From assembly GCA_004173185.1 (NCBI GenBank), contig SEFZ01000024.1, positions 1 to 64,000 on the forward strand: a stretch of 64,000 bases of DNA, read 5' to 3'. Below, in pieces: positions 50,384 to 58,360 of the stretch. Under the pieces are notes generated by a model. The model saw only the letters and a program-made list of their open reading frames with translations, had not been told where the DNA came from and ran no database searches. The translations under genes were made by a program, and so were the position numbers. Within the stretch, counting starts at the first letter, position 1. Each line of letters begins with the position of its first letter. This DNA is from Sphingomonadales bacterium. Its GTDB lineage: Bacteria > Pseudomonadota > Alphaproteobacteria > Sphingomonadales > Sphingomonadaceae.

Positions 50384-52624
50384 TCAGAAGCGGTTGTCGC
50401 GCGGGAAACCGGTGGGCGGCATCCGCCCCGCCGCTCCGCGCGCCGCACGCCACTGCGAAAGGTCAGCTTCGGTGCGCGTTCGCCCGCTTTCGCCGCCCAT
50501 CGCCCAGCTCAATCCCTCGGCCATTTTGAAGGTGGTGACGTCGGACAATCCGCCGTCGCGGAAGCGCTGGAGCTGGACGCCCTGCCCGCGCGCCAGCTCG
50601 GCGACTTCGGAGATCGGGAAGACCACGAGCTTGCGATTATCGCCGATCGCCGCGACCATATCATCGCCTTCGCCGATGGCGTGGACGATCTTGAGGTGCG
50701 CGCCGGTGCGCGGGGTGACGACCTGTTTGCCCTTGCGGGTTTCGGCCAGCACATCCTCAGCCTTGACCACGAAGCCGCGGCCATCGCTGGCGGCAACCAG
50801 CAGGCGCGGAGAGGCGGCGGCACGGCGCAGCGTGACGATATGGCGATCGCCCTCCAGATCGATCATCAGCCGCACCGGCTCACCAAAACCGCGCCCGCCG
50901 GGAAGCTTGTCCGCCCCCAGCGTGTAAAAACGGCCATTATCGGCGGCGAGCAGCAGCTTGTCGGTCGTATGCGCGTGGAACGACAGATAGGGGCCGTCGC
51001 CTTCCTTGAACTTGAGCGCTTCGCCGCTGCCGGTATCGACATGCCCCTTCATCGCGCGAATCCAGCCGCGCTGCGACAGGATGACGGTGATCGGCTCGCG
51101 CTCGATCATCGCTTCGAGCGGGATTTCGCGGGCCGGGGCAGCTTCCTCGACAGTGGTGCGGCGCGCGCCCAGCGGCGTATCGAGGCCGTAGCGGACCAGC
51201 AACTTGCCCAGGTCCCGCTTCATCCGGGTGCGCTGGCGAGCATCGGACGAGAGCAGAAGCTCCAGCTCGGCCTTTTCCTTTTCGAGCTTATCCTGCTCTT
51301 GCTTGAGCTCCATTTCCTCAAGGCGGCGGAGCGACCGGAGGCGCATGTTGAGGATAGCTTCGGCCTGCCGATCGGTCAGCGCGAATTCGGCCATCATCAG
51401 CTTCTTCGGCTCATCCTCGGTGCGGATGATCTCGATCACGCGATCGAGATTGAGGAACGCGATGATGTAGCCCGCGACCAGCTCGAGCCGATCGGCGATC
51501 TTGTCGAGCCGGTGCTGCGACTTGCGCTGGAGGACGATGAACTGATGCTCGAGCCACTGGCTGAGCGCTTCGTGGAGGCTCATCACGCGCGGCGTATGCT
51601 GTGCGTCGAGCACGTTTAGGTTGAGCGGCACGCGGACTTCGAGATCGGACAGCCGATAGAGGCTGTGGATCAGATCCTCGGCGCTGACGGTGCGGCTGCG
51701 TGGCTCGAGGACGACGCGGATGTCTTCGGCCGATTCGTCGCGGACATCGGCGAGGATCGGGAGCTTCTTCTCGTTGATCAGGTCGGCAATCGCCTCGATC
51801 AACTTGCCCTTTTGCACGCCATAGGGGATTTCGGTGACGACGAGGTGCCAGCCGCCGCCCTTTTCGATCACCTTCTCGATGCGCGCGCGAACGCGGAAGC
51901 CGCCACGGCCGGTATTATATGCCTCGGCGATGGCCGCCGGGCTGTCCACGACGACGCCGCCAGTCGGGAAATCGGGGCCGCGAACATATTCGAGGACGTT
52001 TGCCTGCGGATTGTCGATCAAAGCGACGGCGGCGTTGAGCAGTTCGGCGGCGTTGTGCGGCGGGATGCTGGTCGCCATGCCGACCGCGATGCCGGCGGCG
52101 CCGTTTGCCAGCAGATTGGGGAAGAGGCCGGGGAAAAGTTCGGGCTCTTCGTCTTCGCCATTGTACGTCTGGCGGAAATCGGTGGCGTTCTCGTCCAGCC
52201 CGTCCATCAGATCGATCGCGACCTGGGTCAGCCGCGCTTCGGTGTAGCGATAGGCTGCGGCGTTATCGCCATCGATATTGCCGAAATTGCCCTGCCCGTC
52301 GACGAGCGGATAGCGCAGCGCAAAGGTCTGCGCGAGACGGACCATCGCGTCATAAACCGACTGATCGCCATGCGGGTGATACTTACCGATCACGTCGCCA
52401 ACGACGCGGGCGCATTTCTTGTAACCGCTCGCCGGATCGAGCTTGAGCAGCCGCATCGCCCAGAGCAAGCGCCGGTGAACCGGCTTCAGGCCATCGCGGA
52501 CATCGGGCAGCGAACGCGCGGTAATCGTCGACATCGCATAGACGAGATACCGCTCAGACAACGCGCTATCGAAGGGGACGTCGGTGGGGCCGGAAGGTTC
52601 GGTGAGGTCAGTATCGAGTGCCAT
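50384..52624 (-). CDS. parC: DNA topoisomerase IV subunit A
   Basis: This is a 746-aa type IIA topoisomerase: catalytic Tyr in AAAYRYTEARL, the GKYHPHGDQSVYDAM quinolone-determining region, the coiled coil (KQEQDKLEKEKAELE) and a C-terminal beta-propeller domain. It decatenates daughter chromosomes with ParE, which is not in the window. The ATG at 52624 starts MALDTDLTEP; the open frame runs 13 codons more. At the positions equivalent to E. coli Ser80 and Glu84 the residues are Gln and Asp. Confidence 0.93.
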   Translation of the reverse strand: MALDTDLTEPSGPTDVPFDSALSERYLVYAMSTITARSLPDVRDGLKPVHRRLLWAMRLLKLDPASGYKKCARVVGDVIGKYHPHGDQSVYDAMVRLAQTFALRYPLVDGQGNFGNIDGDNAAAYRYTEARLTQVAIDLMDGLDENATDFRQTYNGEDEEPELFPGLFPNLLANGAAGIAVGMATSIPPHNAAELLNAAVALIDNPQANVLEYVRGPDFPTGGVVVDSPAAIAEAYNTGRGGFRVRARIEKVIEKGGGWHLVVTEIPYGVQKGKLIEAIADLINEKKLPILADVRDESAEDIRVVLEPRSRTVSAEDLIHSLYRLSDLEVRVPLNLNVLDAQHTPRVMSLHEALSQWLEHQFIVLQRKSQHRLDKIADRLELVAGYIIAFLNLDRVIEIIRTEDEPKKLMMAEFALTDRQAEAILNMRLRSLRRLEEMELKQEQDKLEKEKAELELLLSSDARQRTRMKRDLGKLLVRYGLDTPLGARRTTVEEAAPAREIPLEAMIEREPITVILSQRGWIRAMKGHVDTGSGEALKFKEGDGPYLSFHAHTTDKLLLAADNGRFYTLGADKLPGGRGFGEPVRLMIDLEGDRHIVTLRRAAASPRLLVAASDGRGFVVKAEDVLAETRKGKQVVTPRTGAHLKIVHAIGEGDDMVAAIGDNRKLVVFPISEVAELARGQGVQLQRFRDGGLSDVTTFKMAEGLSWAMGGESGRTRTEADLSQWRAARGAAGRMPPTGFPRDNRF

Positions 52625-52814
52625 TGGAGTGTAGCGATAGCAGCGCCAAGGCCTCCAAGCCAATCCGAAGCGGGGAAATTATGGGGATAGAAGGAGGCGG
52701 CGATCAGCGCCGTCATCTCCCACTATCATCTTGTACTACGACATGGGGATTGCGGCAAGCCGGGGTCCCTGCGCCATAGGGCTGCCCGATGATTCGCACA
52801 TGGAGGCGCAGGGC

Positions 52815-53201
52815 ATGACTTTCTATCATGGAACCAAGGCCGATCTGAAACCGGGCGACCTGATCGGCGCGGGTTTCACCTCCAATTATGGGGCGCGAAA
52901 GGCAAATCCGTGGGTCTATCTGACCGGCACGCTGGATGCGGCGATCTGGGGCGCGGAACTGGCCGTGGGCGATGGCCGTGAGCGAATCTATTTGGTCGAG
53001 CCGACTGGCGCGATCATCGACGATCCCAATTTGACCGACAAGAAGTTTCCGGGGAATCCGACCCTTTCCTATCGCTCGCAAGAGCCGCTGCGTGTGATCG
53101 GCGAAGTGCCCGAATGGGAGGGGCATGCGCCCGAACGGCTGCAGGAGATGCGGAAAATGCTCGCGACGCTGAAGGCCCAGGGCGTGGAGGCGATCGACTG
53201 A
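52815..53201 (+). CDS. arr: NAD(+)-rifampin ADP-ribosyltransferase
   Basis: This is a 128-aa Arr-type enzyme. It inactivates rifamycins by ADP-ribosylation. The family stretches are FYHGTKADLKPGDLI, VYLTGTLDAAIWGAELA, the VEPTGAIIDDPNLTDKKFPGNPT segment and EWEGHAPE. I chose the ATG at 52815 because GGAGG lies 8 bases before it. In-frame ATGs at 52800 and 52731 would add 5 or 28 residues; typical Arr proteins have 15-20 residues before HGTK, so the start is uncertain. The gene is convergent with the LysR gene. Confidence 0.88.
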   Translation: MTFYHGTKADLKPGDLIGAGFTSNYGARKANPWVYLTGTLDAAIWGAELAVGDGRERIYLVEPTGAIIDDPNLTDKKFPGNPTLSYRSQEPLRVIGEVPEWEGHAPERLQEMRKMLATLKAQGVEAID

Positions 53202-53231
53202 TCGTCTGCCTTTCCGCAGGGGATGAGGGCT

Positions 53232-54134
53232 TCACCCCAGCACCGGCACCGGCCACTCCCGCCCCATTTCCTCGATCAGCCATTCGCGGAAGCGCTTGAT
53301 CTTGGGCACGTTGCGGCGGCTTTCCGCAACGACGAACCAATAAGCGTAGCCCCGCGTCGAGACCTGGGTGAAGGGCATCGCCAGTTTCCCCTCCGACAGA
53401 TCGTTGCGCCAGAAAAAGGGCGTGAGCATCGCGACGCCCTGCCCGGCCATCGCCGCATGGGCCTCATGCGCCTGACTATCGAGACGAATGCCGGGGCGCG
53501 GAGGACCGTCCGGCACTTCGACCCCGGCTTCGCGAAGCCATGTCGTCCACCACGGATCGTGCGGACTGATCAGCGGCAGACGGAGCAGATCGGCGGGCTG
53601 CATCTCGCCATGGCTGGCAAGGAAGGCCGGGCTGACCATCGGAGTGAAATTCACCTCCATCAATTTCTCGGCAGCAAGCCCCGGCCAGCCGCCACGCCCC
53701 GAGCGGATCGCGCAATCGAACGCGCCGCCCTCCAGATCGGCAAGATCGTCGGTGGTATCGAGCCGCACCGCCATGCCCGGATGCGCCATCTGGAACGTGC
53801 CCAGCCGCCACGCGAGCCAGGCATTGGCGAACGTGTTGGACGTCGAGATGACGAGCAGCCCCTCCTCTTCGGCGCGGACCTGTTCGAACGCCTTGTCGAT
53901 CGCGTCAAAGGCGCTGCTGATCTGGGGCGCGGCGCGCGTGCCGGCATCGGTGAGCACGACGCCCCGCCCTTCGCGGCGGAACAACGGAGCGCCCAGCCGC
54001 TCCTCCAGCAACTTCACCTGATAACTCACCGCCGCCTGGGTCATGCCCAGTTCTTCAGCCGCGCGCGTGAAATTGCCGTGGCGGGCGGCGGCTTCAAAGA
54101 CGCGAACGGCGGAGAGTGGCGGCAGGCGACGCAT
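53232..54134 (-). CDS. LysR family regulator, GcvA-like
   Basis: This is a 300-aa LysR regulator: N-terminal winged helix (FEAAARHGNFTRAAEELGMTQAAVSYQVKLLE), linker and periplasmic-binding-like effector domain. The sequence RRLPPLSAVRVFEAAAR is typical of the GcvA subgroup. The divergent gene across a 105-bp gap encodes a 58-aa protein, which is the most likely direct target. The arr gene lies behind its 3' end. Confidence 0.88.
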   Translation of the reverse strand: MRRLPPLSAVRVFEAAARHGNFTRAAEELGMTQAAVSYQVKLLEERLGAPLFRREGRGVVLTDAGTRAAPQISSAFDAIDKAFEQVRAEEEGLLVISTSNTFANAWLAWRLGTFQMAHPGMAVRLDTTDDLADLEGGAFDCAIRSGRGGWPGLAAEKLMEVNFTPMVSPAFLASHGEMQPADLLRLPLISPHDPWWTTWLREAGVEVPDGPPRPGIRLDSQAHEAHAAMAGQGVAMLTPFFWRNDLSEGKLAMPFTQVSTRGYAYWFVVAESRRNVPKIKRFREWLIEEMGREWPVPVLG

Positions 54135-54239
54135 GTGCCATTCATAAGCCAGCCTTGTGTATCGAGTCCATCGATTTGTTGGCGCTTCGACCGCGAAACC
54201 TTCATCTGGGGTGCACCGCTGCTAACAAGGAGAAACGCG

Positions 54240-54416
54240 ATGAACCGGGATTTCAACAGCTATGCAGGGACGCAGCGCAACCGCCGTCCGAGCAATGCAA
54301 TCGCCGTAGCTATCGACAAGGTCAGCTATACGCTCAAGCGCCTGCATGCGATGAACTATGATGCACCGTGGAAGCGCGAAGCCGCTGCTTCCCGAAACGG
54401 GAACCCCCGCCCCTAA
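54240..54416 (+). CDS. Small basic protein of 58 aa divergent from the LysR regulator
   Basis: This protein is not recognised. It is strongly basic with a central amphipathic stretch (NAIAVAIDKVSYTLKRLHAM) and a disordered Pro/Asn/Arg-rich end. AAGGAG lies 6 bases before the ATG. It is the first gene downstream of the divergent LysR promoter region, and the DUF4349 lipoprotein gene follows 63 bp later. It has no signal peptide, so it would be cytoplasmic; RNA, DNA or protein binding is possible, but nothing decides this. Confidence 0.6.
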   Translation: MNRDFNSYAGTQRNRRPSNAIAVAIDKVSYTLKRLHAMNYDAPWKREAAASRNGNPRP

Positions 54417-54479
54417 GCCCGATGTTGGGCACGCCCACAAAACACGTTACTCCCTCGTCAACCAAACAGGGAGGACTCG

Positions 54480-55373
54480 ATGCGAGTCGTGTGGGCATTG
54501 GCGGCGCTGGCGCTGCTTTCGGGGTGCGAGAATACGGGGGGCAAATCGCCCTCCGCCAAGGATAAATCCGAATTCGCGACCACCGCCGATGCCGAGGCAT
54601 TCGCCTCGACCGGCACTGGTTTCGATTATCGCTATGCCTATCGCCTGCCGGGCAACCGGCTGAAGGGCGTGCTGCAATCGAATGCCGATGCCTGTGATCG
54701 GCTGGGGCCGGCGCGCTGCCGCATCCTTTCGATGCGCTACCGCGTGGACGATGCCAACCACACCAAGGCCGTGCTGACGATCCGCATCGATCCTTCGATC
54801 GCGCGCAATTATGGCGACGCGGTCACCGCCAATGTCAGCGGATCGGATGGCGTACTCGTCGATACCGAGATCACCGGCTCCGACGCGACCACACAGGCGC
54901 GCAGCACCGCCGTGGTCAATCGCCTGCGCGAGCGGCTGAGCAATGTGCAGAGCATGCGCACGCCGGAAGGCGCCGCACGGGCGCAGCGGATTACCGCTGC
55001 ACTGGCCGAGATCGCCGAGAGCGAAGCCAGCCAGGGCCAGTCGCTGGCCACCGCGCCTTTGCTCGTAACCTATGAATCGAGCAACGCGCTGACGGGGCTC
55101 GGCTCATCGAGCGCCAATTTCCGCAATGCCGGCGAGACGCTCAACAACACGCTGGCGCAACTGGTCGTGATCCTCGCCAGCGTGGGTCCGTGGCTGTTGC
55201 TGATGCTCGTAGTGGTGCTGATCCTGCGCTGGATCATCCATGGCCGCGCCGTGGGCAGTTCCGAAGCCGAGCCGGCCTATCACAGCGGCGATGGCGAATA
55301 TCACGCACCCCCGCCACCGGCGCGCGACAAGCGCACGCTGATGCAGCGCTGGTTCGATCGGGATGAGGAATAA
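54480..55373 (+). CDS. DUF4349 lipoprotein (first of two)
   Basis: This is a 297-aa lipoprotein: the lipobox is LLSGC with Cys16, followed by a DUF4349 body (YAYRLPGNRLKGVLQ, CDRLGPARCRILS, helical coiled-coil-like middle) and a transmembrane helix near the C-terminus (about residues 225-250) with a cytoplasmic tail (ARDKRTLMQRWFDRDEE). It should sit in the inner membrane with lipid anchor and helix. GGGAGG precedes the ATG. A paralogue follows 135 bp downstream. Its function is unknown; the shared Cys pair is conserved between the two. Confidence 0.8.
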   Translation: MRVVWALAALALLSGCENTGGKSPSAKDKSEFATTADAEAFASTGTGFDYRYAYRLPGNRLKGVLQSNADACDRLGPARCRILSMRYRVDDANHTKAVLTIRIDPSIARNYGDAVTANVSGSDGVLVDTEITGSDATTQARSTAVVNRLRERLSNVQSMRTPEGAARAQRITAALAEIAESEASQGQSLATAPLLVTYESSNALTGLGSSSANFRNAGETLNNTLAQLVVILASVGPWLLLMLVVVLILRWIIHGRAVGSSEAEPAYHSGDGEYHAPPPPARDKRTLMQRWFDRDEE

Positions 55374-55386
55374 AATCTGAAACACC

Positions 55387-55406
55387 CCTCCCCCGCGAGG
55401 GGGAGG
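55387..55406. repeat. Strong hairpin behind the first DUF4349 gene
   Basis: CCTCCCCC/GGGGGAGG, a perfect 8-bp stem with a GCGA tetraloop, 13 bp behind the stop. No T-run; could protect the 3' end or terminate weakly. Confidence 0.5.
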
Positions 55407-55427
55407 CGGTGCGCCTGCCTTAATATG

Positions 55428-55441
55428 GCCGTAAATACGGC
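55428..55441. promoter_or_regulatory. Palindromic operator candidate upstream of the second DUF4349 gene
   Basis: GCCGTA, AA, TACGGC, a perfect 14-bp palindrome, 67 bp before the start codon. The regulator is unknown. Confidence 0.4.
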
Positions 55442-55508
55442 AACATTGTGGCTTGATTAAGTCCTAGCGTTGTGGTGGATTATCTCCGGGACTACGGAGG
55501 AAACCATC

Positions 55509-56384
55509 ATGCGTGCCTTATTTGCCCTTACCGCTGCCGCTCTGGGCCTTGCCGCCTGCTCTGCGGAAAATACCAGCCAGACCACGAACCCCGGCGAATC
55601 CACCGCCAGCGACACGTCTGCCCAAATGACCGAATCCGCCGCGCCGCGTGACGGAAGCAAACCCGCCACTGTCGCGGTGAACGTGCCGCAATTGGCCTAT
55701 GCCTGGTCGCTCGGCTTCCTCGTGCCCGAGGACAGGCTTGCGAACGCGCAGGACAAGCATCGCAGCCTTTGCGAGGATATGGGCGCCGCCCGCTGCCAGA
55801 TCCTTTCGCTCGAGCGCGGCACCGGCACCGACCAGACCGGCACGGGAACGCTCAAGCTGCGCGTCGTCAGCAATGAGGCACGCGCATTCTCCAACCAGCT
55901 TTCGAAAACGATCGAGGATGAAGGCGGCCGATCGACCGACACCAAGGTGGAAGGCGAGGATGTTTCCAAATCGATCGTCGACACGCAGGCGCGGATCAAG
56001 CAGCGCGAATTGCTGGTCGCGCGGCTGACGACGGTGTTGCGCACCCGCAAGGGCAGTGTCGGCGAGCTGATCGAGGCCGAGCGCAGCGTTACCACCGCGC
56101 AGGAGGAACTGGAGCAGGCCCGCGCCTGGCTGAAGGAGCAACAGGGCCGCGTGGCGATGTCTGAATTCGACATCCGCTATATGGCGATCACCCCGTCCGC
56201 CAACGCCGAAAGCGTCGGCGCGCAACTGGGCGATGCGACTCAGGCTTCGGCCGCCACCTTCCTGATCGGACTGCGCGCCGTGTTTACGCTGGCGATCTAC
56301 CTGCTGCCCTGGGCGCTGCTGATATTCCCGATCGTGATGCTGGTTCGCTGGCTGCGCCGGAAGAATGCCGGGATCGTCGCCTAA
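55509..56384 (+). CDS. DUF4349 lipoprotein (second of two)
   Basis: This is a 291-aa lipoprotein with lipobox LAAC (about Cys17), a low-complexity Ser/Thr spacer, a DUF4349 domain with CEDMGAARCQILS matching the same Cys pair in the first copy, a long coiled coil (QARIKQRELLVARLTT ... VTTAQEELEQARAWLKEQQ) and a C-terminal transmembrane helix with a basic tail. It has its own GGAGG. Like the first copy it would span the periplasmic face of the inner membrane. Function unknown. Confidence 0.8.
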   Translation: MRALFALTAAALGLAACSAENTSQTTNPGESTASDTSAQMTESAAPRDGSKPATVAVNVPQLAYAWSLGFLVPEDRLANAQDKHRSLCEDMGAARCQILSLERGTGTDQTGTGTLKLRVVSNEARAFSNQLSKTIEDEGGRSTDTKVEGEDVSKSIVDTQARIKQRELLVARLTTVLRTRKGSVGELIEAERSVTTAQEELEQARAWLKEQQGRVAMSEFDIRYMAITPSANAESVGAQLGDATQASAATFLIGLRAVFTLAIYLLPWALLIFPIVMLVRWLRRKNAGIVA

Positions 56385-56492
56385 CCCTGATTGCGCGAGA
56401 CCGGGCCTTTCGATATAGGCCCGGCCTTCTCAGTGCCCCGGCGTGAACGCGGTCACCCGCGCCGCCGGGGCCATGCATTTCAGGGGACAGCC

Positions 56493-57272
56493 ATGGCACG
56501 CCGCCGGCAGATTTATGAGGGCAAGGCCAAGATCCTGTACGAGGGTCCCGAGCCGGGCACGCTGATCCAGTATTTCAAGGACGATGCGACTGCGTTCAAC
56601 GCTCAGAAAAAGGGCACGATCAGCGGCAAGGGCGTATTGAACAACCGGATTTCCGAGCATGTTTTCACGCTGCTCGGCAATATCGGCATCCCTACGCATT
56701 TCATACGCCGTCTTAACATGCGCGAACAACTTATTCGCCAGGTTGAGATCGTTCCGATCGAAGTCGTGGTGCGTAATGTGGTGGCGGGTTCGCTGGCAAA
56801 GCGCCTCGGCATTGAAGAGGGCACGCCCCTGCCCCGCACGATCGTCGAATATTATTACAAGGACGATGCGCTCGGCGATCCGATGGTCACCGACGAGCAT
56901 ATCCTCGCATTCGGCTGGGCCGCGCAGGAAGAACTGCACGACATGGCCGACATGGCGATCCGCGTGAACGATTTCCTCGCCGGCCTGTTCGCGGGAATCG
57001 GCATCCGGCTGGTCGACTTCAAGCTCGAATTCGGGCGGATCTGGGATAACGATTACCCCCGGATCATCCTGGCCGACGAGATCAGCCCCGATGGCTGCCG
57101 CTTGTGGGACATTGCCACCAACGAGAAGCTCGACAAGGATCGCTTCCGCCGCGATCTCGGCGGCGAAGTTGAGGCTTATCAAGAAGTTGCGCGCCGTCTT
57201 GGATTGTTGCCGGAAGGTGAGGATTCGGCGGTGCTCGATCTGGAAAGCCACCGGAAGCGCCGGGGGAAGTAA
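56493..57272 (+). CDS. purC: Phosphoribosylaminoimidazole-succinocarboxamide synthase
   Basis: This is a 259-aa SAICAR synthetase: N-terminal QIYEGKAKILYE, the central MREQLIRQVEIVPIEVVVRNV block, IRLVDFKLEFG and ADEISPDGCRLWD. It catalyses the aspartate addition step of de novo purine synthesis. GGGGACA lies before the ATG. It is separated from purS by map and the type XI secretion pair, and by the terminator behind its stop. Confidence 0.94.
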   Translation: MARRRQIYEGKAKILYEGPEPGTLIQYFKDDATAFNAQKKGTISGKGVLNNRISEHVFTLLGNIGIPTHFIRRLNMREQLIRQVEIVPIEVVVRNVVAGSLAKRLGIEEGTPLPRTIVEYYYKDDALGDPMVTDEHILAFGWAAQEELHDMADMAIRVNDFLAGLFAGIGIRLVDFKLEFGRIWDNDYPRIILADEISPDGCRLWDIATNEKLDKDRFRRDLGGEVEAYQEVARRLGLLPEGEDSAVLDLESHRKRRGK

Positions 57273-57293
57273 TCTTTCCCACGCTGGAATTCG

Positions 57294-57324
57294 AAAAGGC
57301 CGGGGCGATGCTCCGGCCTTTTCT
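57294..57324 (+). terminator. Intrinsic terminator of purC
   Basis: AAAAGGCCGG/CCGGCCTTTT stem with an imperfect inner part, followed by TTC; 21 bp behind the purC stop. Confidence 0.75.
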
Positions 57325-57370
57325 GTTGGGATTGCTGGAATAATCGGGCCCGAAATTCTATCTGGCATCC

Positions 57371-58195
57371 ATGAACTATATCGACGTAACCGCCGCCACG
57401 CCGCGCGTTCGCGGCAATGCCATCAAGCTTTACGGCCCCGACGCCTTTGAAGGCATGCGCCGCGCGGGCAAGATCGCGGCCGAGACGCTTGACGCCTTGG
57501 TGCCGCTGGTCGTGCCGGGGGTGAGCACCGCCGCGCTGGACGATTTCGTCCGCGATGCCATCACCGCCGCCGGGGCAATCCCGATCAACATCGGGTATAA
57601 GGGCTATCAGCACGCTACCTGCATCTCGGTGAACCATGTCGTCTGCCATGGCATTCCCAGCGACAAGATTCTGGTCGCGGGCGATATCGTCAATATCGAT
57701 CTGACCGCCGTGGTGGATGGCTGGCATGGCGATACCAGCCGGATGTTCCTGGTCGGCGACGTGCCGATCAAGGCGAAGCGGCTGGTGGATGTCACCTATG
57801 AATGCCTGATGCTCGGCATCGCGCAGGCCAAGCCCGGCAATCACCTTGGCGATATCGGCGCCGCGATCCAGCGCCACGCCGAGAAGAACCGTTACAGCGT
57901 GGTGCAGGATTTCGTCGGCCACGGCGTGGGGCTGGTCTATCACGATCAACCGGACGTGTTTCACTACGGCCGCGCCGGCACAGGGCCGGAGCTGCGGCCG
58001 GGGATGATCTTCACGATCGAGCCGATGATCAACATTGGAAAACCCGGCGTGAAAATCCTCGACGACGATTGGACCGCGGTGACGCGCGATCGCTCGCTTT
58101 CGGCGCAATTCGAGCATTCGATCGGGATCACCGAGACTGGCCACGAAATTTTCACTTCGAGCCCCAAGGGACTGAATAAGCCGCCTTATCTTTGA
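57371..58195 (+). CDS. map: Methionine aminopeptidase, type I
   Basis: This is a 274-aa pita-bread metalloprotease. The metal ligands are visible as the Asp pair in IDLTAVVDGWHGDTSRMF, His in GHGVGLVYH, and Glu in TIEPMINIG and QFEHSIGIT. It removes the initiator Met. No clear Shine-Dalgarno precedes the ATG. The N-terminal 20 residues are an extension seen in other alphaproteobacterial copies. It lies behind the purC terminator. Confidence 0.95.
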   Translation: MNYIDVTAATPRVRGNAIKLYGPDAFEGMRRAGKIAAETLDALVPLVVPGVSTAALDDFVRDAITAAGAIPINIGYKGYQHATCISVNHVVCHGIPSDKILVAGDIVNIDLTAVVDGWHGDTSRMFLVGDVPIKAKRLVDVTYECLMLGIAQAKPGNHLGDIGAAIQRHAEKNRYSVVQDFVGHGVGLVYHDQPDVFHYGRAGTGPELRPGMIFTIEPMINIGKPGVKILDDDWTAVTRDRSLSAQFEHSIGITETGHEIFTSSPKGLNKPPYL

Positions 58196-58221
58196 TAGCC
58201 CGTCCTTCGCCCTAACTTCTG

Positions 58222-58247
58222 GTCATCCCGGCAAACGTCGGGATGGC
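58222..58247. repeat. REP-like palindrome behind map
   Basis: CATCCCG (58224-58230) and CGGGATG (58239-58245) form a perfect stem with an 8-base loop; flanked by GT and GC. The style (GTCATCCCG ... CGGGATGGC) resembles widespread alphaproteobacterial intergenic palindromes. No T-run. Confidence 0.5.
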
Positions 58248-58330
58248 AAAAGATACGAAGCCATTGGTTCCTCCCGGAAAAACCGCGATTTCCGGACAGC
58301 CATAAACAGCTTCTTAACCATGGTCGCGTA

Positions 58331-58353
58331 CCCCTGCGCCGGAACTTCAGGGG
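58331..58353 (+). promoter_or_regulatory. Hairpin that can mask the Shine-Dalgarno of the surface lipoprotein gene
   Basis: CCCCTG (58331-58336) pairs with CAGGGG (58348-58353), which contains the Shine-Dalgarno of the gene starting at 58361. If formed, it would hide the ribosome-binding site. Its significance is inferred. Confidence 0.4.
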
Positions 58354-58360
58354 AATTTCA

